This document shows positions 53,410-61,945 of a stretch of 64,000 nt of DNA, in pieces (the stretch's first letter is position 1; each line of letters begins with the position of its first letter). Source of the stretch: CAZYME01 sp964648115. GTDB taxonomy: Bacteria > Pseudomonadota > Gammaproteobacteria > Legionellales > Legionellaceae. The stretch is from positions 1 through 64,000 of the forward strand of contig CAZYME010000001.1 of assembly GCA_964648115.1 (NCBI GenBank), written 5' to 3'. A model generated the notes under the pieces. That model had not been told where the DNA came from, made no database searches, and worked only from the letters and a program-made list of their open reading frames with translations. The translations under genes were made by a program, and so were the position numbers.

Positions 53410-53488
53410 TACATACTCACATTTTTTAAAAACAAATGGGGCGTTATTATAACGCCCCTTCCAAAAATTTCAGAAAATAAAACACATC

Positions 53489-53678
53489 TAGGTTGGGCCG
53501 TGTGCCTAATGGCACTTACTTAAGGAAGATAATCGTCTTTGCGAGCGCAGCGAAGCAATCCAGTGTCTTTATCTAAGCGACATTAGGGCCGCTGGATTGC
53601 TTCGCTACGCTCGCAAAGACGGGCTATTTTAGCCAGGATTTCCTTAAGTAAGTGCCATTAGGCACACGGCCCAACCTA
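53489..53678. repeat. Nested palindrome between dnaK and dnaJ
   Basis: Outer arms 53489-53526 and 53641-53678 are perfect 38-base reverse complements. Within them lies a second palindrome (53534-53563 and 53592-53621; one mismatch in 30) of the same family as 52186-52266. The simplest reading is one repeat element inserted into another. On the dnaKJ transcript the whole would fold into one very long hairpin. Confidence 0.9.
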
Positions 53679-53688
53679 CTTTTATCCC

Positions 53689-55620
53689 CTATTTCTTATC
53701 CTCATCCTTTACTTCTTCAAACTCAGCATCAACTACACCATCGTCTGCTTTTTCAGCTTCTTGCTGAGGTTGGCCTGCATCTTGTGGCTGGCCTTCTGCA
53801 GATTTTTTCGCATATATACGTTCAGCCATTTTACCAGACGCCTCAGTCAGCACACTAAGTTTACTTTCCATCTCTGCTTTGTCACTGCCTTTTACCGCTT
53901 CTTTCAACTCAGCAATAGCCGTTTCAATACCTTTTTTCTCATCTTCAGCTAATTCAGCTTCTAAATCTTTTAGGGATTTTTCACTGCTGTGGATCAAGCT
54001 ATCAGCTTGGTTACGTATATCAGCTAATTCTTTAAATTTCTTATCTTCTTCAGCATGGGCTTTTGCATCTTTCACCATTTCGTCTACTTCTTCATCACTT
54101 AAACCACTTGATGCTTTAATGACAATAGACTGCGCTTTACCAGTAGCTTTATCTTTGGCAGAAACATTCAAAATACCGTTGGCATCGATATCAAACGTTA
54201 CCTCAACCTGTGGCACGCCACGAGGAGCTGGAGGAATATCTGAAAGATCAAAACGACCTAGTGATTTATTAGCAGATGCTTGTTCACGCTCACCCTGCAA
54301 TACATGTACAGTCACTGCAGTTTGATTATCATCGGCTGTTGAGAAAACTTGGTTTGCCTTGGTAGGAATAGTAGTGTTTTTCTCAATCAACTTAGTCATC
54401 ACGCCACCTAAGGTTTCGATACCCAGAGACAATGGCGTTACGTCCAACAAGAGAATATCTTTTACATCACCTGACAATACCGCTGCCTGAATTGCAGCAC
54501 CTACAGCTACAGCTTCATCAGGATTCACATCTTTACGTGGCTCTTTAGCAAACAGATCTTGTACTACTTTTTGCACCATTGGCATACGTGTTTGACCACC
54601 AACCAAAATAACTTCATTGATTTGTGCCACGGTTAACCCAGCATCTTTAAGTGCTGTCTTACAAGGCGCTATTGTACGCTCAACTAATTTTTCTACTAAT
54701 GATTCCAACTTAGCACGGGTCAATTTGATATTTAAATGTTTTGGTCCCGAAGCATCTGCAGTAATGTACGGCAAGTTAACATCTGTCTGTTGTGCAGAAG
54801 ACAATTCAATTTTGGCTTTTTCTGCTGCTTCTTTAAGACGTTGCAACGCAAGTGGGTCGCTGTGTAGGTCAATCCCGGAATCTTTTTTAAATTCAGCTGC
54901 TAAGTATTCGATAAGAGCCAGGTCAAAATCCTCACCCCCTAAGAACGTATCGCCATTAGTAGCCAATACTTCAAATTGATGCTCGCCATCAACTTCAGCA
55001 ATTTCAATGATAGATATATCAAACGTACCACCACCCAGATCGTAAACAGCAATAACAGAGTCGCCACGTTTTTTATCCATACCATAAGCAAGCGCTGCTG
55101 CGGTAGGTTCGTTAATAATGCGTTTCACTTCAAGACCTGCAATACGACCAGCATCTTTAGTGGCTTGGCGCTGTGAATCATTGAAGTAAGCAGGAACAGT
55201 AATAACCGCTTCCTTCACTTCTTCTCCAAGATAATCTTCTGCCGTTTTTTTCATTTTACGTAAGACTTCAGCTGAAATTTGTGGAGGAGCTTTATCTTCG
55301 TTATTAACACGTACCCAAGCATCACCGTTGTCCGCTTTAACAATCTTGTAAGGCACCATTTTTATATCTTTCTGAACGATTGCATCGTCAAAACGGCGAC
55401 CAATTAAGCGTTTGATTGCATATAGGGTATTATCTGGATTTGTAACTGCTTGGCGTTTGGCTGCTTGGCCAACTAGCACTTCCCCATCAGCAGTAAAAGC
55501 AACAATAGATGGTGTAGTACGGAGCCCTTCATTGTTTTCAATCACACGGGGCTTATCACCTTCCATTACTGCAACACAAGAGTTGGTTGTACCTAAGTCA
55601 ATGCCGATAATTTTTGCCAT
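53689..55620 (-). CDS. dnaK: Chaperone protein DnaK (Hsp70)
   Basis: The 643-residue product has the Hsp70 signatures IGIDLGTTNSCVAV, VYDLGGGTFDISIIEI and ILVGGQTRMPMVQKVVQ, the linker DVKDILLLDVTPLSLGIETL, the substrate-binding domain, and an acidic C-terminal tail ending FEEVKDEDKK. Second gene of the heat-shock operon, 66 bases after grpE. Length and motifs are canonical. Confidence 0.98.
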   Translation of the reverse strand: MAKIIGIDLGTTNSCVAVMEGDKPRVIENNEGLRTTPSIVAFTADGEVLVGQAAKRQAVTNPDNTLYAIKRLIGRRFDDAIVQKDIKMVPYKIVKADNGDAWVRVNNEDKAPPQISAEVLRKMKKTAEDYLGEEVKEAVITVPAYFNDSQRQATKDAGRIAGLEVKRIINEPTAAALAYGMDKKRGDSVIAVYDLGGGTFDISIIEIAEVDGEHQFEVLATNGDTFLGGEDFDLALIEYLAAEFKKDSGIDLHSDPLALQRLKEAAEKAKIELSSAQQTDVNLPYITADASGPKHLNIKLTRAKLESLVEKLVERTIAPCKTALKDAGLTVAQINEVILVGGQTRMPMVQKVVQDLFAKEPRKDVNPDEAVAVGAAIQAAVLSGDVKDILLLDVTPLSLGIETLGGVMTKLIEKNTTIPTKANQVFSTADDNQTAVTVHVLQGEREQASANKSLGRFDLSDIPPAPRGVPQVEVTFDIDANGILNVSAKDKATGKAQSIVIKASSGLSDEEVDEMVKDAKAHAEEDKKFKELADIRNQADSLIHSSEKSLKDLEAELAEDEKKGIETAIAELKEAVKGSDKAEMESKLSVLTEASGKMAERIYAKKSAEGQPQDAGQPQQEAEKADDGVVDAEFEEVKDEDKK

Positions 55621-55686
55621 TTTTTTTCTTGCTCCAATTCAGTTTTATTCCGCAATATTTCTCATATGGGGGTTTAAATATTAATT

Positions 55687-56286
55687 TCAAGGGTTCTTTG
55701 ACACAATTACTCGAGCAGGTCGAATAACACGATCACTCAACTTATATCCTTTTTGAAAAACAACCATGACGGTGTTAGGAGCAACCTCAGCGGAGACTTG
55801 CATAGACATAGCCTCGTGTTCTTGTGGATCAAAAACCGCACCCTGTGGGTCAATCTGTTGTACATCATTTTTTTCGAGCACATCCAGAAATAACTTCATA
55901 GTCAATTCAAGGCCTTCATGCATGCCCTTGTCTTTATTGTTATCAGCAAGACGTAGCGCTTCTTCTATGCTATCCATTACGGGTAATAGTGATTTAATAA
56001 ATTTTTCCAATCCATATCGATGCGCATTAGCAACTTCACGCTCCGCACGGCGACGCACGTTATCTAGCTCAGCCATTGCACGCACAGCTTTTTCCCAATT
56101 TTCATGCGCCTGCTGCTCTGTTAGGGTCAATTTTTCTTCTAGCTCAGAATAGGAAAGATGCTCCAGCGCAGTGTTATCTGTACCTAGCTCCTCATCACCT
56201 TCAATTTCAGCTTCATTTTCGTGTTCGCTATGTTCCTCATGTTCTTGTTTGAATTTTTTCCAATCTTTTGTTGTTTTCTCACTCAT
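55687..56286 (-). CDS. grpE: Nucleotide exchange factor GrpE
   Basis: From the ATG at 56286, seven bases after AGGAG, the protein has 199 residues: an acidic N-terminal region, a long coiled-coil helix (ELEEKLTLTEQQAHENWEKA ... RRRAEREVANAHRYGLEKFI) and the C-terminal beta domain (FDPQEHEAMSMQVSAEVAPN; GYKLSDRVIRPARVIVSK). It releases ADP from DnaK. The open frame upstream (VRRLP) includes the ribosome-binding site, so it is excluded. Confidence 0.95.
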   Translation of the reverse strand: MSEKTTKDWKKFKQEHEEHSEHENEAEIEGDEELGTDNTALEHLSYSELEEKLTLTEQQAHENWEKAVRAMAELDNVRRRAEREVANAHRYGLEKFIKSLLPVMDSIEEALRLADNNKDKGMHEGLELTMKLFLDVLEKNDVQQIDPQGAVFDPQEHEAMSMQVSAEVAPNTVMVVFQKGYKLSDRVIRPARVIVSKNP

Positions 56287-56315
56287 CGGGAGTCTCCTAA
56301 CCATCAGTCATTGCT

Positions 56316-56343
56316 ATGTGGGGGTGCGTAGCTAAAAATCAAG
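56316..56343 (-). promoter_or_regulatory. Sigma-32-type heat-shock promoter for grpE-dnaK-dnaJ
   Basis: On the minus strand, CTTGATT (56337-56343) is followed by a 13-base spacer and CCCCACAT (56316-56323), close to the heat-shock consensus CTTGAAA-N13/14-CCCCATnT. It sits about 30 bases above the grpE start, as expected. Confidence 0.7.
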
Positions 56344-56401
56344 ACTAAAACAAAAAATAAGTAGTGGACAGAGCCCCTCTGTCATTAAGTTTAGAGATTT
56401 T

Positions 56402-56485
56402 GTCATTCCCGCGAAGCGGGAAACCATCCCTGAGTCTGGATCGGAGCCATTGTAGAAATGGATCCCCCGCCTTCGCGGTGAAGAC
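56402..56485. repeat. Imperfect inverted repeat (CCCGCGAAGCGGG type)
   Basis: The ends at 56402-56420 and 56467-56485 are roughly complementary, and a related element is inside the nested repeat at 60687-60842. It fills most of the gap between grpE and the DAHP synthase gene. The minus frame at 56345-56575 only translates this repeat. Confidence 0.65.
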
Positions 56486-56642
56486 AATATTTGTACAATT
56501 TATAGAGTAGAACAATTCGCGGAAAGAAATTTTCTTTAAACCATTGGAAGAGCCTCTCTCCCCTTTCCGAGACATACATCAGCTTGGGTACTAGGTCATT
56601 GTGGTATATAATGCATCATTTATCCAAGCAAGTAATAATTCT

Positions 56643-57983
56643 ATGAAAGAATGGTCTCCAACCTCTTGGTTGAAGCACCCCTATGAACAGGCGGCGCTTT
56701 ATCCTGATGAAGAACAATTAGCCCGAGTTGTTGAGCAATTAAGCCAACTACCACCGCTGGTAACGAGTGGCGAAATTAAACGTTTAAAATTAGCCATAGC
56801 CCGTGCCGGTCGGGGTGAGGCTTTTATTTTACAGGGTGGGGATTGTGCCGAATCATTCAATGACTGCCGCCCAGATATCATCACCAACAAACTCAAAATT
56901 CTCTTACAAATGAGTTTGGTGCTATTACACAGCATGCGTAAACCCATCATACGTATTGGCCGCATCGCCGGGCAATACGCAAAACCGCGCTCTTCGGAAA
57001 ATGAAACCATTAGTGGTGTTACCCTGCCTAGCTACCGAGGTGATTTGGTTAATTTACCCGAGTTCAATGCATCCTCTCGCATACCCAACCCAAAATTGCT
57101 ATTGCAAGGGTATAGCTGCGCGGCCATGACACTGAACTATATTCGAGCTTTGCTTGATGGTGGCTTTGCTGATTTACATCATCCGCAACGATGGGATCTC
57201 GGTTTTTTGGATCACTCATCGCAGGCTAATGAGTACCATGCTATTGTCCGCTCGATTGGGGATTCATTAGATTTCCTTGAGTCCATTGATGGCCTCCGCA
57301 ACAGTAACCTCAGTAAAGTTGACTTTTTTACATCGCACGAAGCTTTGCATCTCCATTATGAACAAGCATTGACCCGCCGTGCACATGACGAAAATTGGTA
57401 TAATTTGTCGACACATTTACCTTGGATAGGCATGCGCACCGCTAAACTTAATAGCGCTCACGTTGAATTTTTACGCGGCGTGCAAAATCCTGTCGGTATT
57501 AAAATTGGCCCTAGCGCTACTTCTGAATGGTTGAAAGAGTTACTAAACATCGTTAACCCATCTCGAGAAGAAGGTCGTGTGTTATTGATTAGCCGTTTGG
57601 GGGCCAAAGATATCGCAACATTGTTGCCACCGCTCATTGAGACAGTTAAAGCTACAAAAATCCCCGTTACATGGTCGTGCGATCCTATGCATGGTAATAC
57701 TGAGACAACCGCTGAAGGCATTAAAACCCGTCATTTTGATAATATTTTAAGTGAGTTATTGCAGGCATTAAGTATTCATCGAGAAATGGGTAGCTATCTG
57801 GGTGGAGTTCACTTTGAACTTACGGGTGATAAGGTCACGGAATGCATTGGGGGAGCGCGCGGCTTAGCGGCTAATGATTTGAAAAATGCTTACCATAGTT
57901 TGGTTGATCCACGTTTAAATTACGAACAATCCTTGGAAATGGCTATTCAATTGAGTCGCCAGTTTAAACCTTCCGAGCGATAG
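56643..57983 (+). CDS. Type II (plant-like) DAHP synthase
   Basis: The first enzyme of the shikimate pathway, joining phosphoenolpyruvate and erythrose-4-phosphate. From the ATG at 56643 it has 446 residues and the type II features SWLKHPYEQAALYPDE, the GEAFILQGGDCAESFNDCRP block, RIGRIAGQYAKPRSSENETI, the metal-binding Cys and His, GIKIGPSATSEWLKELL, VTWSCDPMHGNTETTAEGIK, and GGVHFELTGDKVTECIGGAR. The type I (AroF/G/H) enzymes of E. coli have a different sequence. GTG-started extensions upstream are not needed. Confidence 0.93.
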   Translation: MKEWSPTSWLKHPYEQAALYPDEEQLARVVEQLSQLPPLVTSGEIKRLKLAIARAGRGEAFILQGGDCAESFNDCRPDIITNKLKILLQMSLVLLHSMRKPIIRIGRIAGQYAKPRSSENETISGVTLPSYRGDLVNLPEFNASSRIPNPKLLLQGYSCAAMTLNYIRALLDGGFADLHHPQRWDLGFLDHSSQANEYHAIVRSIGDSLDFLESIDGLRNSNLSKVDFFTSHEALHLHYEQALTRRAHDENWYNLSTHLPWIGMRTAKLNSAHVEFLRGVQNPVGIKIGPSATSEWLKELLNIVNPSREEGRVLLISRLGAKDIATLLPPLIETVKATKIPVTWSCDPMHGNTETTAEGIKTRHFDNILSELLQALSIHREMGSYLGGVHFELTGDKVTECIGGARGLAANDLKNAYHSLVDPRLNYEQSLEMAIQLSRQFKPSER

Positions 57984-58084
57984 TTAAGCGCTTAAATGAA
58001 TTCAATTTAGTCACTATGATTGTTTTGAACTTTCTACTTCCCTATAATCACAGCTTCAATTTTAATAATAAAAGGTTGATCTCA

Positions 58085-58465
58085 ATGAAGAAATGGATAT
58101 TACTGGCTGCAAGCAGCTTTTTTACGATGAACGCTCAAGCCGACGCATCGTATTGTGGTTACAAGGATTTTTTTCGTTTAAGTGACGAGGCACATCCTTC
58201 TATCTACGTTATTAGCGGATCTAGCGATACAGACTTACTCTTACAGCTAGTCGGCCCGCGAAGCTTTGTGATCAAAGATAGCTTCCAATGCCGAAGCGGC
58301 TATGCTCATGTAACTGTTGCCTACGACAACTCCAATTGGTGTGTATTGGATATAAAAGACGGGCCTTACATGAACCATCCAACCATTAAGGCATCATGCA
58401 ATGGTCTTCGTTACCTAGGTATAAATTACGACGGAAGCCATTCTTACACTATTAAGCTGGATTAA
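58085..58465 (+). CDS. Small secreted cysteine-containing protein
   Basis: The ATG at 58085 gives a 126-residue protein with signal peptide MKKWILLAASSFFTMNAQA. The mature part has cysteines at SYCGYKDFF, FQCRSGYAH, NWCVLDIKD and ASCNGLRYLG, so two disulfides are possible. No family is recognised. The frame is open upstream to 58016, but the signal peptide and an AAAGG leader support the later start. Confidence 0.65.
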   Translation: MKKWILLAASSFFTMNAQADASYCGYKDFFRLSDEAHPSIYVISGSSDTDLLLQLVGPRSFVIKDSFQCRSGYAHVTVAYDNSNWCVLDIKDGPYMNHPTIKASCNGLRYLGINYDGSHSYTIKLD

Positions 58466-58472
58466 TTATTGG

Positions 58473-58524
58473 TGGCGCTTCGCGCAGTTGTTGGGCCATG
58501 GTCCCAACAACTGCGCAAGCGCCA
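58473..58524. terminator. Hairpin between convergent genes
   Basis: Left arm 58473-58495 and right arm 58503-58524 are complementary apart from a single-base bulge. It separates the small secreted gene from the YheT gene and could terminate both. It may also be a palindromic repeat, since no second copy is needed for this function. Confidence 0.55.
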
Positions 58525-58533
58525 CATTTACAG

Positions 58534-59511
58534 TTACTCAAAATAATTATACAAAAATTGTGGGATCCGTTGATCTAACCAATACACCGGCATACCTGGA
58601 ACATTCCCCGTGATAAAACCCACATGCCCTCCTTTGTGACTCAACTCTAGCGTTATGTCTTTAGATAGCTCAGCCTCTTTTGGCACAATAGCCGGCGTCA
58701 TGAATGGATCATCTAATGCATGGATAATTAACGTAGGAGTTGCAATATTAACTAAATATTGAGAGGAACTTGCTTCGCGATAATAAGCATGCACATGTGG
58801 AAAGCCATTTAAGGGGGCTGTGATATTTTCATCGAATGTCCAAAAACACTGTATTGAATCAAGCTTACTGCAAGAGGGGGGAAAATCATGCGCATGTCCC
58901 TCTAGTTTTCGTTTAAATACCGAACGCATGCGTTCCAGTAAATGTTTTTGGTATAAGCGTGAAAAACCTTGGTTTATACGATCGGCCACTAATCCTAATT
59001 TAAATGGCACAGACACGGCTACTGCTGCATGTACCATAGATTGGGAGCCTTGCTCACCTAACCACTTAAGCAGTACATTTCCCCCCAACGATATACCAAC
59101 GATAGCTTTTTTCGTACGAGGTTCTCGCTTTTCTAAAGCACGTAGCAAACAATCTATATCAGCCGTATCTCCAGAATGATACGCTCGCGGTAAACGATTA
59201 ATCTCAGCGCTTGCACCCCGGAAATGCATTAACAACCCTCGCCAACCACATTGGTTAACTGCATGCAACAATCCAGACACATATTTTGAATTAACATCAC
59301 CGCCCAAACCATGCAGGAATATAACCAGCGGCGCATCCTTACTCAACCCATTTACAGCCCATGACAAGTCAATAAAATCCCCATCAGGAAGCTCAAAACG
59401 CTCAGTGCGATCGATAGGCGCTTTTAAACTACGCATCAATACAGGAAATATAGTTTGTGCGTGCGCATTACCAAGCCACCACGCAGGTTTAAAGGAGCTC
59501 TCTGCTATCAT
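58534..59511 (-). CDS. YheT family alpha/beta hydrolase
   Basis: A 325-residue protein from the ATG at 59511. It opens ESSFKPAWWLGNAHAQTIFP, which is typical of YheT, has the oxyanion stretch PLVIFLHGLGGDVNSKYVSG, the nucleophile elbow GISLGGNVLLKWLGE, the acid ALDDPFMTPAIVP and the histidine GGHVGF. The family's substrate is unsettled. Its start lies inside the hemE 3' end (overlap of about 23 bases); ATGs at 59523 and 59553 are alternatives, so the true overlap may be larger. Confidence 0.88.
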   Translation of the reverse strand: MIAESSFKPAWWLGNAHAQTIFPVLMRSLKAPIDRTERFELPDGDFIDLSWAVNGLSKDAPLVIFLHGLGGDVNSKYVSGLLHAVNQCGWRGLLMHFRGASAEINRLPRAYHSGDTADIDCLLRALEKREPRTKKAIVGISLGGNVLLKWLGEQGSQSMVHAAVAVSVPFKLGLVADRINQGFSRLYQKHLLERMRSVFKRKLEGHAHDFPPSCSKLDSIQCFWTFDENITAPLNGFPHVHAYYREASSSQYLVNIATPTLIIHALDDPFMTPAIVPKEAELSKDITLELSHKGGHVGFITGNVPGMPVYWLDQRIPQFLYNYFE

Positions 59512-60574
59512 TTTGTTCACCATGGTAGTAGGGACTAAACTCATGAACAGCATCCACCATCATAGCAACGTGCTCTGGGGGAATATCAGGGGTAATTCCG
59601 TGTCCGAGGTTAAATACATGTCCTGAGCCCTGACCATAAGAAGCCAATATTTTTTGAACCTCCTCACGAATACAATGTGGTGAGGTTAGTAATACCGTTG
59701 GATCCAAATTTCCTTGTAAAGCTACTTGATGGCCAACCTGGGCCCGCGCAGCCGTTAGATCGCACGTCCAATCTAAACTTAGCGCATCACAACCCGTTTT
59801 TGCTAACTGCTGCAACCATTGTCCACCGCCCTTAGTAAATAAAATAATAGGGACATGTGGGTATTTAGCCTTTAATTGATTAACGATAGCCGCCATGTAA
59901 TAAAGCGAAAAATCAACATAATTTGGTGTTGTTAAAATGCCACCCCAGGTATCAAAAATCATCAGCGCATTTACTCCGGAGCGCACTTGCTCCTCTAAGT
60001 AAGCGCTGATAGTTGCAGCTAACTTAGCCAATAATCGGTGTGTCGCTGTAGGCTCTTTATACATAAGTTGTAATATATGCTTAAAATCTCGACTGCTTCC
60101 CCCTTCGACCATATAACAGGCAAGCGTCCAGGGGCTGCCCGCAAAACCAATCAATGGTAAGTCCGCTGGCATTTCCTGACGAATGAGGCGTGCGGCATCC
60201 ATCACATATCCAAGCTCATTCATCACCTCTATAGCTGGTAGGGCTTCAATATCAGCTCCACTCCGAATGGGGTTTGCAAAACAAGGCCCCTCGTTTTCAA
60301 CAAAAGACAGACCCAAGCCCATCGCATCAGGAATCGTCAAAATATCGGAAAATAAAATCGCAGCATCGAGGGCAAAACGTCGTAAAGGTTGTAAGGTTAC
60401 CTCGCAAGCCAATTGTGGGTTTTTACATAAACTTAGAAAATCCCCGGCTTGTGCCCTAGTTTCTCTATATTCAGGCAAATAACGCCCCGCTTGACGCATA
60501 AGCCAAACCGGCGTGCGTTCTACAGGCATTTTTTGTAAGCTGCGAATAAAGATTGACTGGGTTACATCTGTCAT
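59489..60574 (-). CDS. hemE: Uroporphyrinogen decarboxylase
   Basis: A 361-residue haem-pathway enzyme converting uroporphyrinogen III to coproporphyrinogen III. The signature PVWLMRQAGRYLPEYRETRA and the catalytic Asp in AAILFSDILTIPDAMGLGLS are intact, as are GFAGSPWTLACYMVEGG, DTWGGILTTPNYVDFSLYY and the C-terminal GHVFNLGHGITPDIPPEHVA. It is upstream of and overlaps the YheT gene. Confidence 0.97.
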   Translation of the reverse strand: MTDVTQSIFIRSLQKMPVERTPVWLMRQAGRYLPEYRETRAQAGDFLSLCKNPQLACEVTLQPLRRFALDAAILFSDILTIPDAMGLGLSFVENEGPCFANPIRSGADIEALPAIEVMNELGYVMDAARLIRQEMPADLPLIGFAGSPWTLACYMVEGGSSRDFKHILQLMYKEPTATHRLLAKLAATISAYLEEQVRSGVNALMIFDTWGGILTTPNYVDFSLYYMAAIVNQLKAKYPHVPIILFTKGGGQWLQQLAKTGCDALSLDWTCDLTAARAQVGHQVALQGNLDPTVLLTSPHCIREEVQKILASYGQGSGHVFNLGHGITPDIPPEHVAMMVDAVHEFSPYYHGEQNDSRELL

Positions 60575-60686
60575 AACAAACCACTAATTTAGTAACAAGT
60601 TCTAAATTTTAGCATGAAAACAAGGATTTTGTGGGAGAAATTTGTCGGTTTGAAATAGGTGGGAATGATGGGGCGATTACCCCTAT

Positions 60687-60842
60687 CCCTAACCCTCACT
60701 GCCGTTAAGTTAAGGAAAGACTGTCGTCCCCGCGAAGGCGGGGAGCCATTTCTCCCATGGCTCCCAGCCCAAATCAGGGATGGATTCATGCCTTCGCGGG
60801 AATGACAAAAATCTCTTAACTTAATCGCAGTGAGGGTTAGGG
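60687..60842. repeat. Nested palindrome downstream of the haem operon region
   Basis: Outer arms 60687-60714 and 60815-60842 match with two mismatches in 28. Inside them (about 60719-60808) lies an element with GTCGTCCCCGCGAAGGCGGG at one end and CCTTCGCGGGAATGACA at the other. This is a second case of a repeat lying inside another palindrome. It is in the gap between hemE's upstream side and a small secreted gene. Confidence 0.8.
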
Positions 60843-60869
60843 AGAGGGGGTATTTATAACCCAGCTAAA

Positions 60870-61295
60870 TTAATAAATTTTCCAAGAAATCTGCCCAGGT
60901 ATACCAGACCAGTAACTACCCATCGTTTCGCGATGCTCAAGACCCAGATCATTCCCAACATAAGGCCAGCCGCCAATCTTACCTGCGCTGAAATTACAGT
61001 AATTTTGGCCAGAGTAAAATATAACTACTTTATCATCACATCTATAGTCAAGCTGTATACCTATACCGTAACCATCCTGCTGCATATAAAAAGCTCTACT
61101 TGTCGTGCCACTCGGTATATCTGAAGGAACAGCGCCTGTAAAAAGGGCTCCATAAAACAGGCTTGTTGCTCTAAGCTTACAGTCATGGGCGCTTGTATTA
61201 GTTATGGTAATACCTAAATTTTGACAATTCAGGCTTTTAGCACAGAGTATTGTCGATGCAGATAATAATGCTAATAGAACTAATAATCGTTTCAC
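60870..61295 (-). CDS. Small secreted protein of unknown function
   Basis: A 141-residue protein with signal peptide MKRLLVLLALLSASTILCA. The mature part has cysteines in SLNCQNLGI, DCKLRAT, LDYRCDDKV and QNYCNFSAG, and a glycine/tyrosine-rich end (KIGGWPYVGN, SGIPGQISWKIY). No lipobox fits convincingly. Not related at sequence level, as far as I can see, to the secreted proteins at 13567 and 58085. No family recognised. Confidence 0.65.
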   Translation of the reverse strand: MKRLLVLLALLSASTILCAKSLNCQNLGITITNTSAHDCKLRATSLFYGALFTGAVPSDIPSGTTSRAFYMQQDGYGIGIQLDYRCDDKVVIFYSGQNYCNFSAGKIGGWPYVGNDLGLEHRETMGSYWSGIPGQISWKIY

Positions 61296-61457
61296 CTCTT
61301 ACCCCTTTGATTAATTAAAACACGCCTATGCTAATCTAATTTAGGCAATAGTGCACTTAATATATGCATGTTTTTATTGTTATATCACCGGTATAAGTTC
61401 ACACAATTGCTAACAGTTGGTATGCTTAAGCCCACCAATTTTTTTGGAACAATCCTG

Positions 61458-61796
61458 ATGGACACACTGCAAATATCTGCACTCAGTATAATGACGCATA
61501 TTGGCATCCACGCTTGGGAACAGCGGATTTTGCAACAATTACTATTCGATATTTGTATCCCTCTAGATATTGCTGCTTGTAATAATCAACTATCGAACAC
61601 CATTGATTATGATCAGTTATGCCAGCGCGTAACTGCGTTTATTGAATCAAATAATTTTACACTGATTGAAACAGTAGCAGAAAATGTGGCGCAGTTAATA
61701 AAGGACGAATTCCAAGTTAAAAAACTGAGCGTGAGTGTTTCAAAACCGCATGCTATCAAAAATGCTAAAAATATTTGTGTTACCATTAACCGCTAA
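61458..61796 (+). CDS. folB: Dihydroneopterin aldolase
   Basis: The ATG at 61458, preceded by GGAACAATCCTG, gives 112 residues: MDTLQISALSIMTHIGIHAW then EQRILQQLLFDICIPLDIAA, the IDYDQLCQRVTAFIESNNFT block, LIETVAENVAQLI with the active-site Glu, and a C-terminal SVSKPHAIKNAKNI with the conserved Lys. It acts in folate synthesis, cleaving dihydroneopterin. An open frame upstream from 61368 encodes unrelated sequence. Confidence 0.92.
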   Translation: MDTLQISALSIMTHIGIHAWEQRILQQLLFDICIPLDIAACNNQLSNTIDYDQLCQRVTAFIESNNFTLIETVAENVAQLIKDEFQVKKLSVSVSKPHAIKNAKNICVTINR

Positions 61797-61832
61797 ATGT
61801 TTAGTTAATGCACCAACTTAGAGAAAAAAACT

Positions 61833-61912
61833 GTAGCCTGGATGAAGCGCAGCGTAATCCGGGGAATTGTGGCACAGAAATCCCGGATTACGCTGCGCTT
61901 CATCCAGGCTAC
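61833..61912. repeat. Palindromic repeat (GTAGCCTGGATGAAGCG type)
   Basis: Perfect 31-base arms (61833-61863 and 61882-61912) around an 18-base loop. The geometry (31-base arms beginning GTAGCC, loop near 19 bases) is the same as in the element at 49061-49142 although the rest of the sequence differs, so these are probably sister families. It separates folB from the P-type ATPase gene. Confidence 0.88.
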
Positions 61913-61945
61913 GGCCTTTACGGTATTAAATAGGTACCTCACTTA

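Noticed and set aside
56345..56575. 76-codon minus frame between grpE and DAHP synthase
   Set aside because: It translates the CCCGCGAAGCGGG-type repeat and is not a gene.
60589..60789. 66-codon minus frame upstream of hemE
   Set aside because: It lies within the nested palindrome and its composition follows the repeat.
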